Source of the DNA: Syncephalis plumigaleata
Lineage: Eukaryota > Zoopagomycota > Zoopagomycetes > Zoopagales > Piptocephalidaceae
DNA: 64,000 nucleotides
Direction: 5' to 3'
Assembly: GCA_025201365.1 (NCBI GenBank)
Contig: JAIXMF010000003.1
Coordinates: 620,001 to 684,000 of the forward strand
The position numbers were made by a program, and so were the translations under genes. Positions 1-11,074 of this stretch are shown here, piece by piece; the first letter of the stretch is position 1, and every line of letters starts with the position of its first letter. Under the pieces are notes generated by a model. The model saw only the letters and a list, made by a program, of their open reading frames with translations. It made no database searches and was not told the DNA's origin.

Positions 1-575
1 TATTGCACTCTCCTTACACTACCTTATTGTATATCGCCTACACATTGTGCTCGAGCAAATCGAGCAACCATAGCTCCCACACTATCAATGAGAAAGTGTC
101 CTACTACTTGTCATGATCCCTTACGGTAAGTATACCTCATTGCACTTTGATATTTATTACAGTATACTAATCCATTATTCTATTAGATGCACACATCGAA
201 ACAATGATTAAGAGGACATGCAAGTTAAAGGATTCGAGTATCGCTTGTGGAATCGGGGTTATGGTTGCTCGTCTGGATTTCATTCAAATCACCAACTGCC
301 TTCGTAGTGGAACCGATGTTCCAACACACCCTCATCCAAGTGTCGTTGCTTCCAATCATTCAAGACAAGGAGGACAAGGACATCAAGGAACCAAACAACA
401 AATAACAATTCATCCGTGATAGTTATCGCTATCTATACATCTAAATACCTGTAAGCGTTAACATAGCTATCATTTATTCGTAAAGACAAAAGATTAATAG
501 TGCAAATTGGTTGGAAAAGGACTGTACTGAAATTGTTACAATGTAATGTGGTTGCTCCTATTGTACACGCAAGTA
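1..575 (+). repeat. Dispersed repeat, copy A (runs off the left edge)
   Basis: This segment matches copy B (about 15166-15790) over most of its length and resembles copy C (about 30709-31062) more distantly. It contains a well-formed intron-like stretch: donor GTAAGTATAC at about 126, branch-like TACTAATCC at about 165 and acceptor TATTAG just before 187. The next block has a 71-codon open frame (204-419), but the best frame differs between copies, so I do not call a protein. The right end carries the widely shared motif GCAAATTGGTTGGAAAAGG near 512. No terminal inverted or direct repeats are visible and the family is not recognised. Confidence 0.7.
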
Positions 576-759
576 GTATAAGTATATATAGAATCATATA
601 CACTAGCATTCAATAGATGAAATAGTTTGACATAGACTTTATAATGTAACTATTAGTAGTAGTAGTAGTAGTAGTAGTAGCAGTAGCAGTAGCAGTAGTA
701 GTAATAATGGGACATGAATATTAGATAGTAATCAATATATGTATTAGAACAAATCATTC
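576..759. repeat. AGT/AGC microsatellite and C1D 3' flank
   Basis: An AGT-AGC triplet run lies at about 652-703, between the dispersed repeat and the stop codon of the C1D-like gene. No gene is seen here. Confidence 0.8.
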
Positions 760-1661
760 TTATTTTTGAGTCTTCCTTGCTTTACGCTTGTTTGCTCCAT
801 TTCCTGTGTATGATCGTTACAATTAACAAGCTGTTCGTTTATAATTCATGTTAGCATAGCTTACTATTCTTCTTCTTTTGTTGTGTTGATTTACTCGTTT
901 CACTATCAGTCGTTGAATCTTCATCTGTTTTTTGCTTCTTTGGATTTCTCCCTTCTACTGATTCATCCTGACCGAGTGTTGTCTCCTCATTACTCGCATC
1001 TTAATAATAATGATTATACTTAGTCTATTATTAAATACACTCATTAATCGATTAATAGTTACCTTTACTTTTCTCTACTAATTGTGGTAGATTATGCTTA
1101 ATAAATCGTGCAGCTGCCTCTTTATCAATAGTCATGGTGGCTATAATGGAGATAGTACACAATGTTAGAAATACTACTATCGCCTCCTTAATAATACTCT
1201 GTTTACTTACGTTTTGGTGGATTCTCCGTCTCTTGTATCTTTACAATATACGATCTAATACGATCCTAATAATAATAGTAATAGTAATAACAGTAATCAA
1301 TCACGTATTAGTATCAAGTAATATGTACGATAATCACTACTATTATGTACCAATTCACGTTTTACTGAATGTTTCTCTGGTGCATCACCTTGCATCTTCA
1401 AGTAAACTAATATCAATATAACAATTAGATTAAAATGGTTACATTATCTGCGGGATAGCAAGCGTACATACCCCAAAAGAGTGAATTAAGTGTATAGGCT
1501 AGCATAACCTGGAATTTAGCACGGTCTGAAGCTTGAAGTCGACCAGAAACCTCATTGTATGGTGTTTGCAACAATGCCGCTAATTGCTGTTGAATACTCT
1601 CAACAGTAGCAGACAAATCGTTGGCTGTCTTGACAAGTGGAGCTGTTGTTGCGTCCGACAT
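760..1661 (-). CDS. C1D: Nuclear nucleic acid-binding protein C1D / exosome cofactor LRP1 (Rrp47)
   Basis: Cofactor of the nuclear exosome that in known relatives binds Rrp6 and supports 3' processing of rRNA and snoRNA. Six exons fit one frame: 1472-1661, 1351-1406, 1211-1265, 1063-1140, 865-999 and 760-803, giving 185 residues. The family core is clear: AYTLNSLFW followed by VYLKMQGDAPEKHSVKREL, then the helix AAARFIKHNL near the C-terminus. The tail is Asp/Glu- and Lys-rich and ends in a basic patch, as expected of the nuclear RNA-binding tail. The exon lengths sum to a multiple of three and every intron has a good donor and acceptor. Family assignment rests on recalled similarity to human C1D. 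Confidence 0.85.
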
Positions 1662-2008
1662 GATTATTCAGCGTCAATTAGACAACTATATTGTGATTAA
1701 GAGGAATGAATAGCAAATATCGATAAAGAGAAGGAGATAGTCGATGATATGAATTAAACAAAAATAAAAAATAAAAATAAAATGACATCCAGTAATTAGC
1801 ACAGCCTAGTATAACTAATAGAAACAGACATGCTCTTAATTGATGTTTATGTTTATTCTAAGTAATATTTGTAATAATAGCAATAGTCAATGGTAAGCAA
1901 TAATGCATCAAGTAAACTGATATAATTTTGTAATAGAAAAAAATGGATTCCTTAGGATAGTAATTACATTAACGGTGACCATCATCATCATCATCATCAT
2001 CATCATCA
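1662..2008. other. Intergenic, C1D promoter side and SMP-gene 3' flank
   Basis: No gene seen. AT-rich DNA with a (CAT)n run at about 1981-2010 that abuts the stop codon of the SMP-domain gene. Confidence 0.7.
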
Positions 2009-5000
2009 TTAATGAGTAGTCGTCGACCAGGCTGATGACTCGTGTCCCCATGTATCGGATAGTTCAGTTGGTCTTAGTGTACCGGTAGCTTCACCACTAC
2101 CATCAATGACGTAGCTACTCGTGTCTAGAAGACCGCTTAATATACGACTTTTACGCTTGCTATTCGTCGATGAATTGGACGAGTTCTTTGGTGAATTGGT
2201 TAAGCCTGCCGAGGTGGATGATGACACCGGTGTACTCACTGCAGTACGTGTTTCTTCATTCTCCCATGACGATGCCGATGATGATGTGATGGGCATGGCA
2301 GCGATAGATACCGCAGGTGAACGTGTCAATATACGTTGTGTTCTTGTATAAACAGAAGGTGAAGAAGAAGAAGAAGAGGTGGTGGCAGTAGTGGCAGCAG
2401 CAGCATTGGTGATAGTAGTGGCAGTAGTGGCAGTTGGTTCACGAATACTAAATGATGGCTGTGCTGCTGCATTGGCTAGTGTGGTTGTCCTAGTAGGAAC
2501 TGGACGAGAGCTGCCATCGTTTCCTGTCGATCGAGAGCGTATCATTGATGCCGATATGGTTGGTGTCGTGGATGCATGTTGCATAAGTCGAGATAGTCCG
2601 GCTAGACCACCATCGGGTTTCTTCGCTGCTAGGAATAATGAAGGCGATGCCGTTAACTTGGATGAATCATCATATTTACTAGTATTGTCATTGGTCGGTG
2701 ATTCTGATGTAATACTACTGTTGATTGTATCAGAAGAAGGTGTTTCTACATGTAATTCCGGTACTTTATGTGTCGATAACAATGCTGCAGCAGTAGTAGA
2801 TGTGGTGAGATTTGTAGGCTGCGGTGTTTCTATTATCTTATTCATTGCTGATTCGATATCATCTTGACTACTATGATTCAATGTTTCTTCCGTATTATTC
2901 TCGTGGTCATTCTCGTGGTCATTCGCATTATCCTCTGACAATGATGATTCCTGCGTAGTCTCTTCATTCTTTTCTGTTGCTTCACTTGGTGTTGATTCTT
3001 CTGTAGTAGTAGATGGACTACTAGGTGCCTCTGCCACTATTATGGTTTCTTCCGATTGTACTACATCAGGTGGATGGCGTATGTCACTACCGAAAATGCC
3101 ACCTGTGCCATAAGTGTTAAAGAATGGCATATCATCCATGTTGGGTAGTACGATGGTCTCGCGCATCATGTCACGTACACGATTCAAGATCGCTTTAGTG
3201 ATGACGGGATACTTGAGCGACTTCGTACTTACTACCGGTTCCATCGATATATCCATGTCGGGCATATCGAAGAAACCGATCCATAATCGATTCGATGGTG
3301 GTGGCTTGATCTTTACGAGCATTCGACCTTCGAAATGCTTAACCAAAGCGGATAACACGACTGGAACGTGAATGGAACGAACACGAGAGGATACACTTAT
3401 GATGGCGCCCGTTTCAATCTCTACTCGGAATCCACCCTCGTAGCGAATACGCACCGAGATACGCAATGTTCCATCGGGTGATAGTTCAAGTAAACGTGGA
3501 TCCCATATATGTGGTGCTTGATTACCGACATCGAGATCTCGTACCTTGATATCATCAATAAAATCCGGTTTACGTAGTCTTTTCGTCTTCTTGATGATCT
3601 TATTGATAAAGTGTTGTCGCAATTCCGGTGTTTTATACACGCTAAGGAACAATCGACCCAGCAGTGCATTGAGCCATGGCACGGAATGATCGGCGTCAGC
3701 ATCCGAGTACACCTGACCGATAACACGACGCATGGCAGCCGTGTCAAAGTTCAACTCGGTCAATGGATTGACAGGTTGACGCGACTGAGAAGGAGCGGAA
3801 TGTGCATCCGTATCATTTGGGCTTGTGTCCGTCGTGGAATCGTGTGTTCCCGAGGCAATAGCCGTGGAGGCCGGTGTAGTGGCCATCGAGTTATCATGTG
3901 CATCCACCATGTCCATGAGACTACCGTGTCGTGATGATTTCAGTAGGGCGAAATACCAGTCCTCCTTTTCTACAGGCGCATTGATAAATAGATAATAATC
4001 GCGCGACTCCTCCTCTTCCTCCATAACATCGTCGTGTGGCGTAGGACGACGTGCCAAACGGATCGGTGTATCCTTGAGGAATATCTCATTGTCCGGTAGT
4101 CCAGGTGGATAGATGCTTACATCGTGCATGGATGTTAGAATAACACCACGACAATCAAGTTGCTCGTCGGTATCGTAAAGGAAAAGCGTGTCATACTTTA
4201 GAACGGCAAAGAACGTGTCGATTTCAGGATGATCATGATGTTGCTGATGCTGCTGTTGCTGATGCGCATCATCTCGCTCCATTTGTTTTTGCATAAATGA
4301 AAATGGCTGATACGGTGGCGGTGTATTGCCATCAGTGTCAGTCGGGTGATTACGACCTCGTAAACGACGATAGAGCGATGTTGCATACGTATTGGCCGTG
4401 GATACAATGGACGATGTTCGTGCTGACAGTTTGTTACCACCATTATGTGGACTATGATTATCACTGCCAACATCACTGGTGTGTTCATGAGCGAGTGCAT
4501 CTTTCTCTGCTAATAGTTCGCTATTATTATTAGCATCATTCGCATCATTCGTGTTGTCTTCTAGTGGGATATTCCTGAAATTCTGGTGCTTTTGTTGACT
4601 AATTATACGTGCACGATTATCCTTGCGTAACTTTAGGCTTTGTCGTACTATGGCGCCCCAGTCTGAAAAGTCTATTGTAAGGCCACGTGGATTAGGTGTA
4701 CGAGCTACTCGCATCCAGCCTACACGATAATAGTGTTCATTATCTTCTTCCTCGTCGTCGTCGTTGTTGTTGTCGTCGCTTTCCACTTCACTATGGGTAT
4801 TGCCCGTATTATGTTCACGAGTGTTTTTAGTTTCTATGCCTAATCCTAACGGATCAGTACGAGTACTTTTGTTGAGACTACGAATACCACGACGATATCG
4901 GTGTCCAGTTGATTTTTTATGGTCGGGAAGTCGTGTAAATACAAAGTATGCTATGACACCAACTAAGCCAAGGAAAGTGGTAATCACAAAAACAATGCCT

Positions 5001-5032
5001 GCTAAGAAACCGGCAGCAAATGCTACTGCCAT
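2009..5032 (-). CDS. NVJ2: ER membrane PH- and SMP-domain lipid-transfer protein (Nvj2/TEX2 type)
   Basis: An intronless frame of 1007 codons from ATG at 5032; an in-frame TTG further upstream is not needed. Order: an N-terminal hydrophobic ER anchor in the first 35 residues, an acidic linker, a PH-like region (YDTLFLYDTDEQLDCRGVI, ending near KEDWYFALLKS), then an SMP domain (VPWLNALLGRLFLSVY, RYEGGFRVEIET, RLWIGFFDMPDMDISMEP). A long Ser/Thr-rich disordered tail follows. This order matches yeast Nvj2 and animal TEX2, which move ceramide and other lipids at ER contact sites. The tail is encoded by triplet-rich DNA (runs of Thr, Ser and Ala). An alternative is another SMP protein, but the TM-PH-SMP order argues for Nvj2. 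Confidence 0.88.
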   Translation of the reverse strand: MAVAFAAGFLAGIVFVITTFLGLVGVIAYFVFTRLPDHKKSTGHRYRRGIRSLNKSTRTDPLGLGIETKNTREHNTGNTHSEVESDDNNNDDDEEEDNEHYYRVGWMRVARTPNPRGLTIDFSDWGAIVRQSLKLRKDNRARIISQQKHQNFRNIPLEDNTNDANDANNNSELLAEKDALAHEHTSDVGSDNHSPHNGGNKLSARTSSIVSTANTYATSLYRRLRGRNHPTDTDGNTPPPYQPFSFMQKQMERDDAHQQQQHQQHHDHPEIDTFFAVLKYDTLFLYDTDEQLDCRGVILTSMHDVSIYPPGLPDNEIFLKDTPIRLARRPTPHDDVMEEEEESRDYYLFINAPVEKEDWYFALLKSSRHGSLMDMVDAHDNSMATTPASTAIASGTHDSTTDTSPNDTDAHSAPSQSRQPVNPLTELNFDTAAMRRVIGQVYSDADADHSVPWLNALLGRLFLSVYKTPELRQHFINKIIKKTKRLRKPDFIDDIKVRDLDVGNQAPHIWDPRLLELSPDGTLRISVRIRYEGGFRVEIETGAIISVSSRVRSIHVPVVLSALVKHFEGRMLVKIKPPPSNRLWIGFFDMPDMDISMEPVVSTKSLKYPVITKAILNRVRDMMRETIVLPNMDDMPFFNTYGTGGIFGSDIRHPPDVVQSEETIIVAEAPSSPSTTTEESTPSEATEKNEETTQESSLSEDNANDHENDHENNTEETLNHSSQDDIESAMNKIIETPQPTNLTTSTTAAALLSTHKVPELHVETPSSDTINSSITSESPTNDNTSKYDDSSKLTASPSLFLAAKKPDGGLAGLSRLMQHASTTPTISASMIRSRSTGNDGSSRPVPTRTTTLANAAAQPSFSIREPTATTATTITNAAAATTATTSSSSSSPSVYTRTQRILTRSPAVSIAAMPITSSSASSWENEETRTAVSTPVSSSTSAGLTNSPKNSSNSSTNSKRKSRILSGLLDTSSYVIDGSGEATGTLRPTELSDTWGHESSAWSTTTH

Positions 5033-5466
5033 TATATATATATATATGCTTGTTATACTGTGCAATAGATGAATTCAATCAATATATGTGTATATATATG
5101 TAACGTATAACAAAGAACACTAATCAGTAATGCAACATATGAAGAAAAGAAAAGGAGCAGTAAAGATGAGAAACGTGAGTATGTATGCTACTTTCAGTGG
5201 ATAATAGTAGTAAAGACTATCATATGATAAAAGCGCACATGTGCGATAGTAGGATGAGAGTGTGTAATAATAGCTTGCGTGTGCGAGTACGCGAGTGAGT
5301 GAGTGAGTGGATGAATGGATGTGACCGTGAATGATGTAGATGATAAAGAGTAGTGTGCGTATGTGCGTATATGTGTGTGTTGCAAAACGATGTGATGTGA
5401 TGTGATGTGACTGGATATCATTTTATCATTGTTGTAGATGGAAGAAAAGTGACATCTAGCCATTAT
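5033..5466. other. Intergenic with a GT-rich stretch
   Basis: Between the SMP gene and PSTK. Holds a TA run just upstream of the SMP start and a TGTG/GTGAG-rich stretch at 5230-5410. No gene recognised. Confidence 0.6.
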
Positions 5467-6737
5467 TTAGTACGGATTAGTCATAGATGATGCTTGTATT
5501 ATTTGATTAAACTGCTCCTCAACCATAGGAAATGATGGGCGTTCATTGTTGGTTAGCGATTTGATATGCGTATACAGCTGCTGTTTAGCAAGGCGTAGTC
5601 GTTGAGACCATACAGATTGTGGTAATGAGGCAATGGCAGAGGGAGGCATTTGCATATATCGATTAACTAGCCGGTTCAACACGATGTTCAGTTGGTGTAG
5701 ATAATCTTGAGCAATACGTTGTTGCTCTTGTCTCTATAATATGCTTGTTGATTAGTAATGACATTAGTAAATAAATAAATAAACAGATAATACCATTTCT
5801 CTATTAGCAATTGTTTGTATTTGTTCATATTCATATTGTTGCTTTGCATAATGCTGCCAACCAGGCAAGAAGCATTCGTGTATCCATGTGGTAATGCTAT
5901 ATGTCAATAATAAATGGATTGTTACAATGATTGTGAGTAATAAAACTTACCGGTTAATATCAACGTATTCTTTAGTAGATTGCCATGTCAATGTACTAGC
6001 TTGCCATGTCTCAAATACTTGCATAGATTGATTATTAGTGTTGTGATTACTAGGTGCATTGTACGAGGCTTGTGTGATTAATGGCGGTTCAAATCGTTCA
6101 GCCATTCGACGAATGATAGGTTCAGGTACATGCAGTTGAGGGTTGCTGTTAAGGCGTTGAGCATTTCGAAGGATTACGAGTGCTACATCACATTGAACCC
6201 ATAGCTGCATAAATGTAACCTTATCTAAAGATAGATCAAGAAAGGAAGAAGATTGTTTACAGTCAACATACCATTATATTAACGTATTATCATTATCTGC
6301 TTACATTGTTGAGCCAATTGGTAATAAGCATGTCGCATACTCGTATAATACATGTTGTCATCGATTAGTAAAATGTGACCAGTTGATGTACAAGTAGGAG
6401 ATGTACCACTATTGGAAACAAGCTCTTGTAGCTGCATCTCCACCTGTGCTTGTATGCTAGCGCGATCCTGCTTGAATGACCGCATTGGTTCTGCTAATAA
6501 TGGGGTGGCAGTATCCGGTGCATGCCATTGAGGCATTAATTCATCAAGTGACCATGTATGCACCTCGCACTTTGTCCAACTGGCAGTACTCAGTGGACAA
6601 TCAGGATAGACTCTGTTTAAATGCGTTTGCAGTCTAGCTACTAGTGTTGACTTGCCACTAGCCGGTAGACCACATAGTACTACAAGTAGTATGTTATAGT
6701 AATGACCAGTCATGAGTGTTCTGTTTCGAGTACTCAT
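5467..6737 (-). CDS. PSTK: L-seryl-tRNA(Sec) kinase (PSTK)-like protein
   Basis: Known PSTK phosphorylates Ser-tRNA(Sec) so that SepSecS can convert it to selenocysteinyl-tRNA. Four exons fit one frame (6305-6737, 5951-6224, 5794-5896, 5467-5733), giving 358 residues, about the family length. The P-loop is GLPASGKST near residue 22. The family hallmark LIDDNMYYTSMRHAYYQLAQQ follows, and exon 2 continues with QLWVQCDVALVILRNAQR, close to the QLFLDCPLETCLQRN segment of human PSTK. The C-terminal half is helical and has no further motif I can name. The alternative is the related Kti12 of the tRNA wobble-uridine pathway; the DDNxYYxSMR motif argues for PSTK. A selenocysteine lyase gene lies 34 kb away. 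Confidence 0.78.
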
Positions 6738-7132
6738 TAGAATAAATAAGCTATAGAAGAAAAAGAAGCGTAGTAATCAGTTAGGCTAATTGATAACACA
6801 CTTGTTATTATAATCCGCATGGCATTTACATATTGATGACAATACAGCACATATAATATGTTGCTAACAGTTATAGATTGTAATATAGATGTTTAATTCG
6901 CAAAAAAGTAAGCATCTAAGTGTAGATAGAGAAATAAGCAATATAAACGCGCAGTATCAATGTGCTTAGCAACGAAAAGCTAGAGAAAAAGCATACACAC
7001 ACACAAAGGTGAGACTATAAATGATTTGTTATAATATCATTTTGTCTCCTTCATATCATGGCCAGTATAATGATGATAGTGGTGATGATGATGATGATGA
7101 TGGCCATATATGACAAGCTGCTAGGTTATTGC
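6738..7132. other. Intergenic between PSTK and histone H3
   Basis: PSTK upstream flank and H3 3' flank. A (GAT)n run lies near 7075-7100. No gene or histone-type 3' hairpin recognised. Confidence 0.6.
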
Positions 7133-7555
<423 letters not shown>

Positions 7556-7743
7556 CTAGTGTTCAGTAACAGTGGAGTCGGTCAGATCCAAGGTGTAAAA
7601 AGTAAGTAAGTGAGAAAGTAAGTGAGAAAGAAAGAGGGGGAAAACAAGTCCAAACGAAGTGTCGCACTCGTGGGGTGAAGTGATGTAAAAGAGAAAGAGA
7701 AAGAATAAGTGTACTAAGGCCGTCGACGTGAAAGGGGCCTCCC

Positions 7744-7752
7744 ATTTATATA
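7744..7752 (-). promoter_or_regulatory. TATA box of histone H3
   Basis: The minus strand reads TATATAAAT about 200 nt upstream of the H3 start. The leader between them is a degenerate AGTAAGTGAGAAAG-type repeat (7595-7640). Confidence 0.5.
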
Positions 7753-8201
7753 TGAGTCATCGTTATCATCATTCTACACCTTAGTTAGTCGGATTCATAT
7801 TCTTCCTCTTCGTAATAATAGCAATAGCAGCAGTAGTTTTCTATTTGTCATTCACTGTCGTCGTGACTACATGTTCACAGTCTTGTAACAAATCATATAA
7901 TGATGACATATCAAGTATTTGTAGTGCTGTTTTATTAGCAGTAAATGAGGTTTGATCACCATTATCAATAGGGTAGTAAATCCAACAGGATTATTGTGAT
8001 TCATTGCATGAATACTGAATAATGTCGATTGTCTATTGGCTCGGCAGCATTACTCATAGTTTCAAATGAATGGAACAACATTGATAATGCAATATATTAA
8101 ACAAATTATGAATGAAATGCTAACAGCAACATAAACAACTAGCAACATTTAATATCAATGGGAGAATACACCAGTTTAATTGAAAACTGCTAGCTAATCA
8201 T
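7753..8201. other. Intergenic between H3 promoter and AKR copy 1
   Basis: No gene seen; AT-rich with no strong repeat. Confidence 0.6.
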
Positions 8202-9146
8202 CTAGTCAAAGATACCGTCAGTCCATGGTGGAAATTCACAAATGCGTTTGCGTTGTTTGATCTGCGCAATCTGCTTGACGTCATCCTCATCGAGCTTGAC
8301 TTCCTTAAAGTTGGATTCAATACGGCCTGGATTGGCTGATTTGGGAATTACTGACGTGTTACGCTCGACTGCCCAATTGATAAGCACTTGTGCCGGTGTG
8401 CATTTATGCTTCTCGGCAATCGATGTTATAATCTGCTCTGATTGCAATGGTGCACCAGTGGAACCGAGTGGACTGTAAGCTGTAACATGAATTCCTTTAC
8501 TTTGGCAGAATTCAATCAGCTCATCTTGTGGCAAGTATGGATAGTTCAACCTGATTGACAGCAGGAACAATCTTGGCATTATCAAGTAAATGCTTTAGAT
8601 TAGCAATATTGAAATTGGCTACGCCGATTGCCTTTACTTTGCCAGTATTCAATAGATCCTAGTAATGATTATATTAGCACGAGTAAGATGTGTAATAGTT
8701 TTGCTAGCAATACATACCTCCATGGCTTTCCATGTTTCTGTGAAATCAATTTTTTCTACATGATCCATGGTGATTTTGTCAATCGATACATTAGTATTCT
8801 TCTTGAATGCCACTGGCCAGTGCATCAAGTAAAGGTCAAGATAGTCAAGACCGAGATCCTTGAGCGTTTTGTTCAATGCCTCTGGGACATCTTTGGGATC
8901 GTGCATGGTATTCCACAACTTCGATGTTACGTGCAACTGATCGCGAGGTACTCCACAATTGGCGAGTGCTTCACCAACCTCGGTCTCTTGTCCGTAGATT
9001 GCTGCTGCATCAATGTGGCGGTATCCCGTTTTGATTGCATGCTGGACTGCTGCTTTCACCTCGCCTTGTGGTGATTGCCAGGTACCAAGACCAATGGCTG
9101 GCATAGAGGCACCAGTATTCAGTTTGAAACTATCGTGAAGATGCAT
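8202..9146 (-). CDS. Aldo-keto reductase, copy 1 (carries a 2-base deletion)
   Basis: NADPH-dependent carbonyl reductase of the AKR family (GCY1/YPR1/AKR1 type). Exons are 8718-9146 and 8202-8658. The tetrad is visible: Asp in GYRHIDAAAIYG, Tyr in the same motif, Lys in VTSKLWNT and His in LYLMHWP. The end holds the cofactor motif [18 protein letters not shown]. Start chosen at MHLHDSF because a TATA box (9220-9227) lies only 20-25 nt from the more upstream in-frame ATG at 9200, which would therefore fall outside the transcript. Exon 2 lacks two bases near 8541 compared with copies 2 and 3, breaking the frame just before [12 protein letters not shown]. This may be an assembly error or a real lesion. 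Without the deletion the product would be 295 residues. Confidence 0.85.
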
Positions 9147-9219
9147 GGTGAATGACGGTAGTAGTAGTAGAAAAAGCGATAATGACAAGCAAATGTACAT
9201 CTACGTCAAACAAGCGTAG

Positions 9220-9227
9220 TTTTTATA
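9220..9227 (-). promoter_or_regulatory. TATA box of AKR copy 1
   Basis: The minus strand reads TATAAAAA about 75 nt upstream of the chosen start; the same element sits before copies 2 and 3. Confidence 0.55.
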
Positions 9228-9649
9228 TTGATTGTCATTAATGCAGTATCATTTTGCTTATTGGTTATTGTTTTAGTTGAGACCGCTTTAGAATTATGCA
9301 ATGTTTAATATATGTGTTCCAAGTATACATTGTGTTACTTTCGTTAAGAATGTAAACAATGCTGTTTTGGATTCAAGATAATGCCATCAATTGATATAGC
9401 TAGCAATGATGTCTAATCTATAAGCGACAGCATATATCATACGTCATTTACAGTAACAGTTTATAAACAGTAGACATAATAAGGGCACGCTACATAGAAA
9501 TGGTTTAACTGATATGATAATGGATGCAATAGCATAAGAATATCAAAAAACAACATACAGATGACTGATGTATGACATATTGATGGAAATATTTTAGTAA
9601 TCAAGCAAGTAGGGGAAAGAGCGCCAATATGTTTATATATCTCATGTAT
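9228..9649. other. Intergenic between AKR copies 1 and 2
   Basis: No gene seen. The part adjoining copy 1 is repeated nearly unchanged upstream of copy 3 (12091-12175), showing that the duplicated block extends past the promoter. Confidence 0.6.
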
Positions 9650-10596
9650 TTAATCAAAAACATTAGTATACCATTGTGTGAAAGGGAAGTAACGTTTGCG
9701 ATGTTTGATCTGCGCGATTTGCTTCATGTCATCTTGATCGAGCTTGACTTCCTTAAAGTTGGATTCAATACGGCCTGGATTGGCTGATTTGGGAATTACT
9801 GACGTGTTACGCTCGACTGCCCAATTGATAAGCACTTGTGCCGGTGTGCATTTATGCTTCTCGGCAATCGATGTTATAATCTGTTCTGATTGCAATGGTG
9901 CACCAGTGGAACCGAGTGGACTGTAAGCTGTAACATGAATTCCTTTACTTTGGCAGAATTCAATCAGCTCATCTTGTGGCAAGTATGGATGTAGTTCAAC
10001 CTGATTGACAGCAGGAACGATCTTGGCATTATCAAGCAAGCGCTTCAGATGGGTAATGCTGAAGTTTGACACACCAATCGCCTTTACTTTGCCAGTATTC
10101 AATAGATCCTAGTAATGATTATATTAGCACGAGTAAAATGTGTAATAGTTTTGCTAGCAATACATACCTCCATTGCTTTCCATGTATCTACAAAATCTAT
10201 ATCCGCGATATGCTCGATGGTCACATCATCAAATGGCATGTCTACATCCTTCTTGAATGCCATCGGCCAATGTATCAAGTAAAGATCAAGGTAGTCAAGA
10301 CTAAGATCCTTGAGTGTTTTGTTCAATGCCTCTGGGACATCTTTGGGATCGTGCATGGTGTTCCACAACTTCGATGTTACGTGCAATTGATCGCGAGGTA
10401 CACCGCAATTGGCGAGTGCTTCACCAATCTCAGCTTCTTGTTTATAGATTGGTGAGCAGTCGATATGTCGATATCCCGTTTTGATTGCATGTTGAACTGC
10501 TGCTTTCACCTCGCCTGGACCTGCTTGCCAAGTACCAAGACCAATGGCTGGTATCAATGCTGCAGTGTTTAATGTAAAACTATCGTGAAGATGCAT
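9650..10596 (-). CDS. Aldo-keto reductase, copy 2 (intact)
   Basis: The intact member of the array: exons 10168-10596 and 9650-10108, 295 residues. It keeps the AKR tetrad ([26 protein letters not shown]) and the NADPH-binding [13 protein letters not shown] near the C-terminus. Part of exon 1 has diverged from copy 1 (substrate-loop region PMAFKKDVDMPFDDVTIEH), but exon 2 from 9745 to 10010 and the intron are almost identical to copy 1, which suggests gene conversion. A TATA box at 10660-10667 supports the MHLHDSF start. Confidence 0.92.
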
Positions 10597-10659
10597 GGTG
10601 AACGATGGCAATGAAATGACGACAATGGTTGTCATCAACTGTTGTTTTAAATCGGCTAG

Positions 10660-10667
10660 TTTTTATA
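10660..10667 (-). promoter_or_regulatory. TATA box of AKR copy 2
   Basis: The minus strand reads TATAAAAA about 64 nt upstream of the start codon, the same spacing class as in copies 1 and 3. Confidence 0.55.
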
Positions 10668-11074
10668 GCCATCACTGCGAATGACGTGGCAGTTTTTAAT
10701 TAAAAAGAAATGTAATTACAAGTTTCCCGCCGGGTTGGCCACTGCCATATACGTATGTGCTAAAAATATATATTGCTACTGTAAATAGATGATGATGCGA
10801 ATGCGTTTGAATTAATCGTATGTGCTCCAAAGCCTTCCTATTTGAATCTAGACAAGAGAGTGAATGAAAAGCATGAGATGATAGAAGACGTATCATCCAC
10901 CAGCTTAGTTATAATTACAACTATACGTTACAAATCCAATTAATAGCAAGTCATTGCCATTTCGTTGAAAAATGTCTTTTAATGACTATAACTATTGAAA
11001 TTGGGATATTGATATCTAGACGTATATGCCATCAAACTCGTATTGATTTATTCAATATTACTGCTACTTGCTAA
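10668..11074. other. Intergenic between AKR copies 2 and 3
   Basis: No gene seen; AT-rich, with one short GC-rich patch at about 10726-10742. Confidence 0.6.

Noticed and set aside
1134-1421. 95-codon plus-strand frame
   Set aside because: It overlaps exons and introns of the C1D gene, which is supported by conserved sequence on the other strand.
2121-2867. Plus-strand open frames opposite the SMP gene
   Set aside because: They are shadows of the Ser/Thr-rich coding tail on the minus strand and have no domain.
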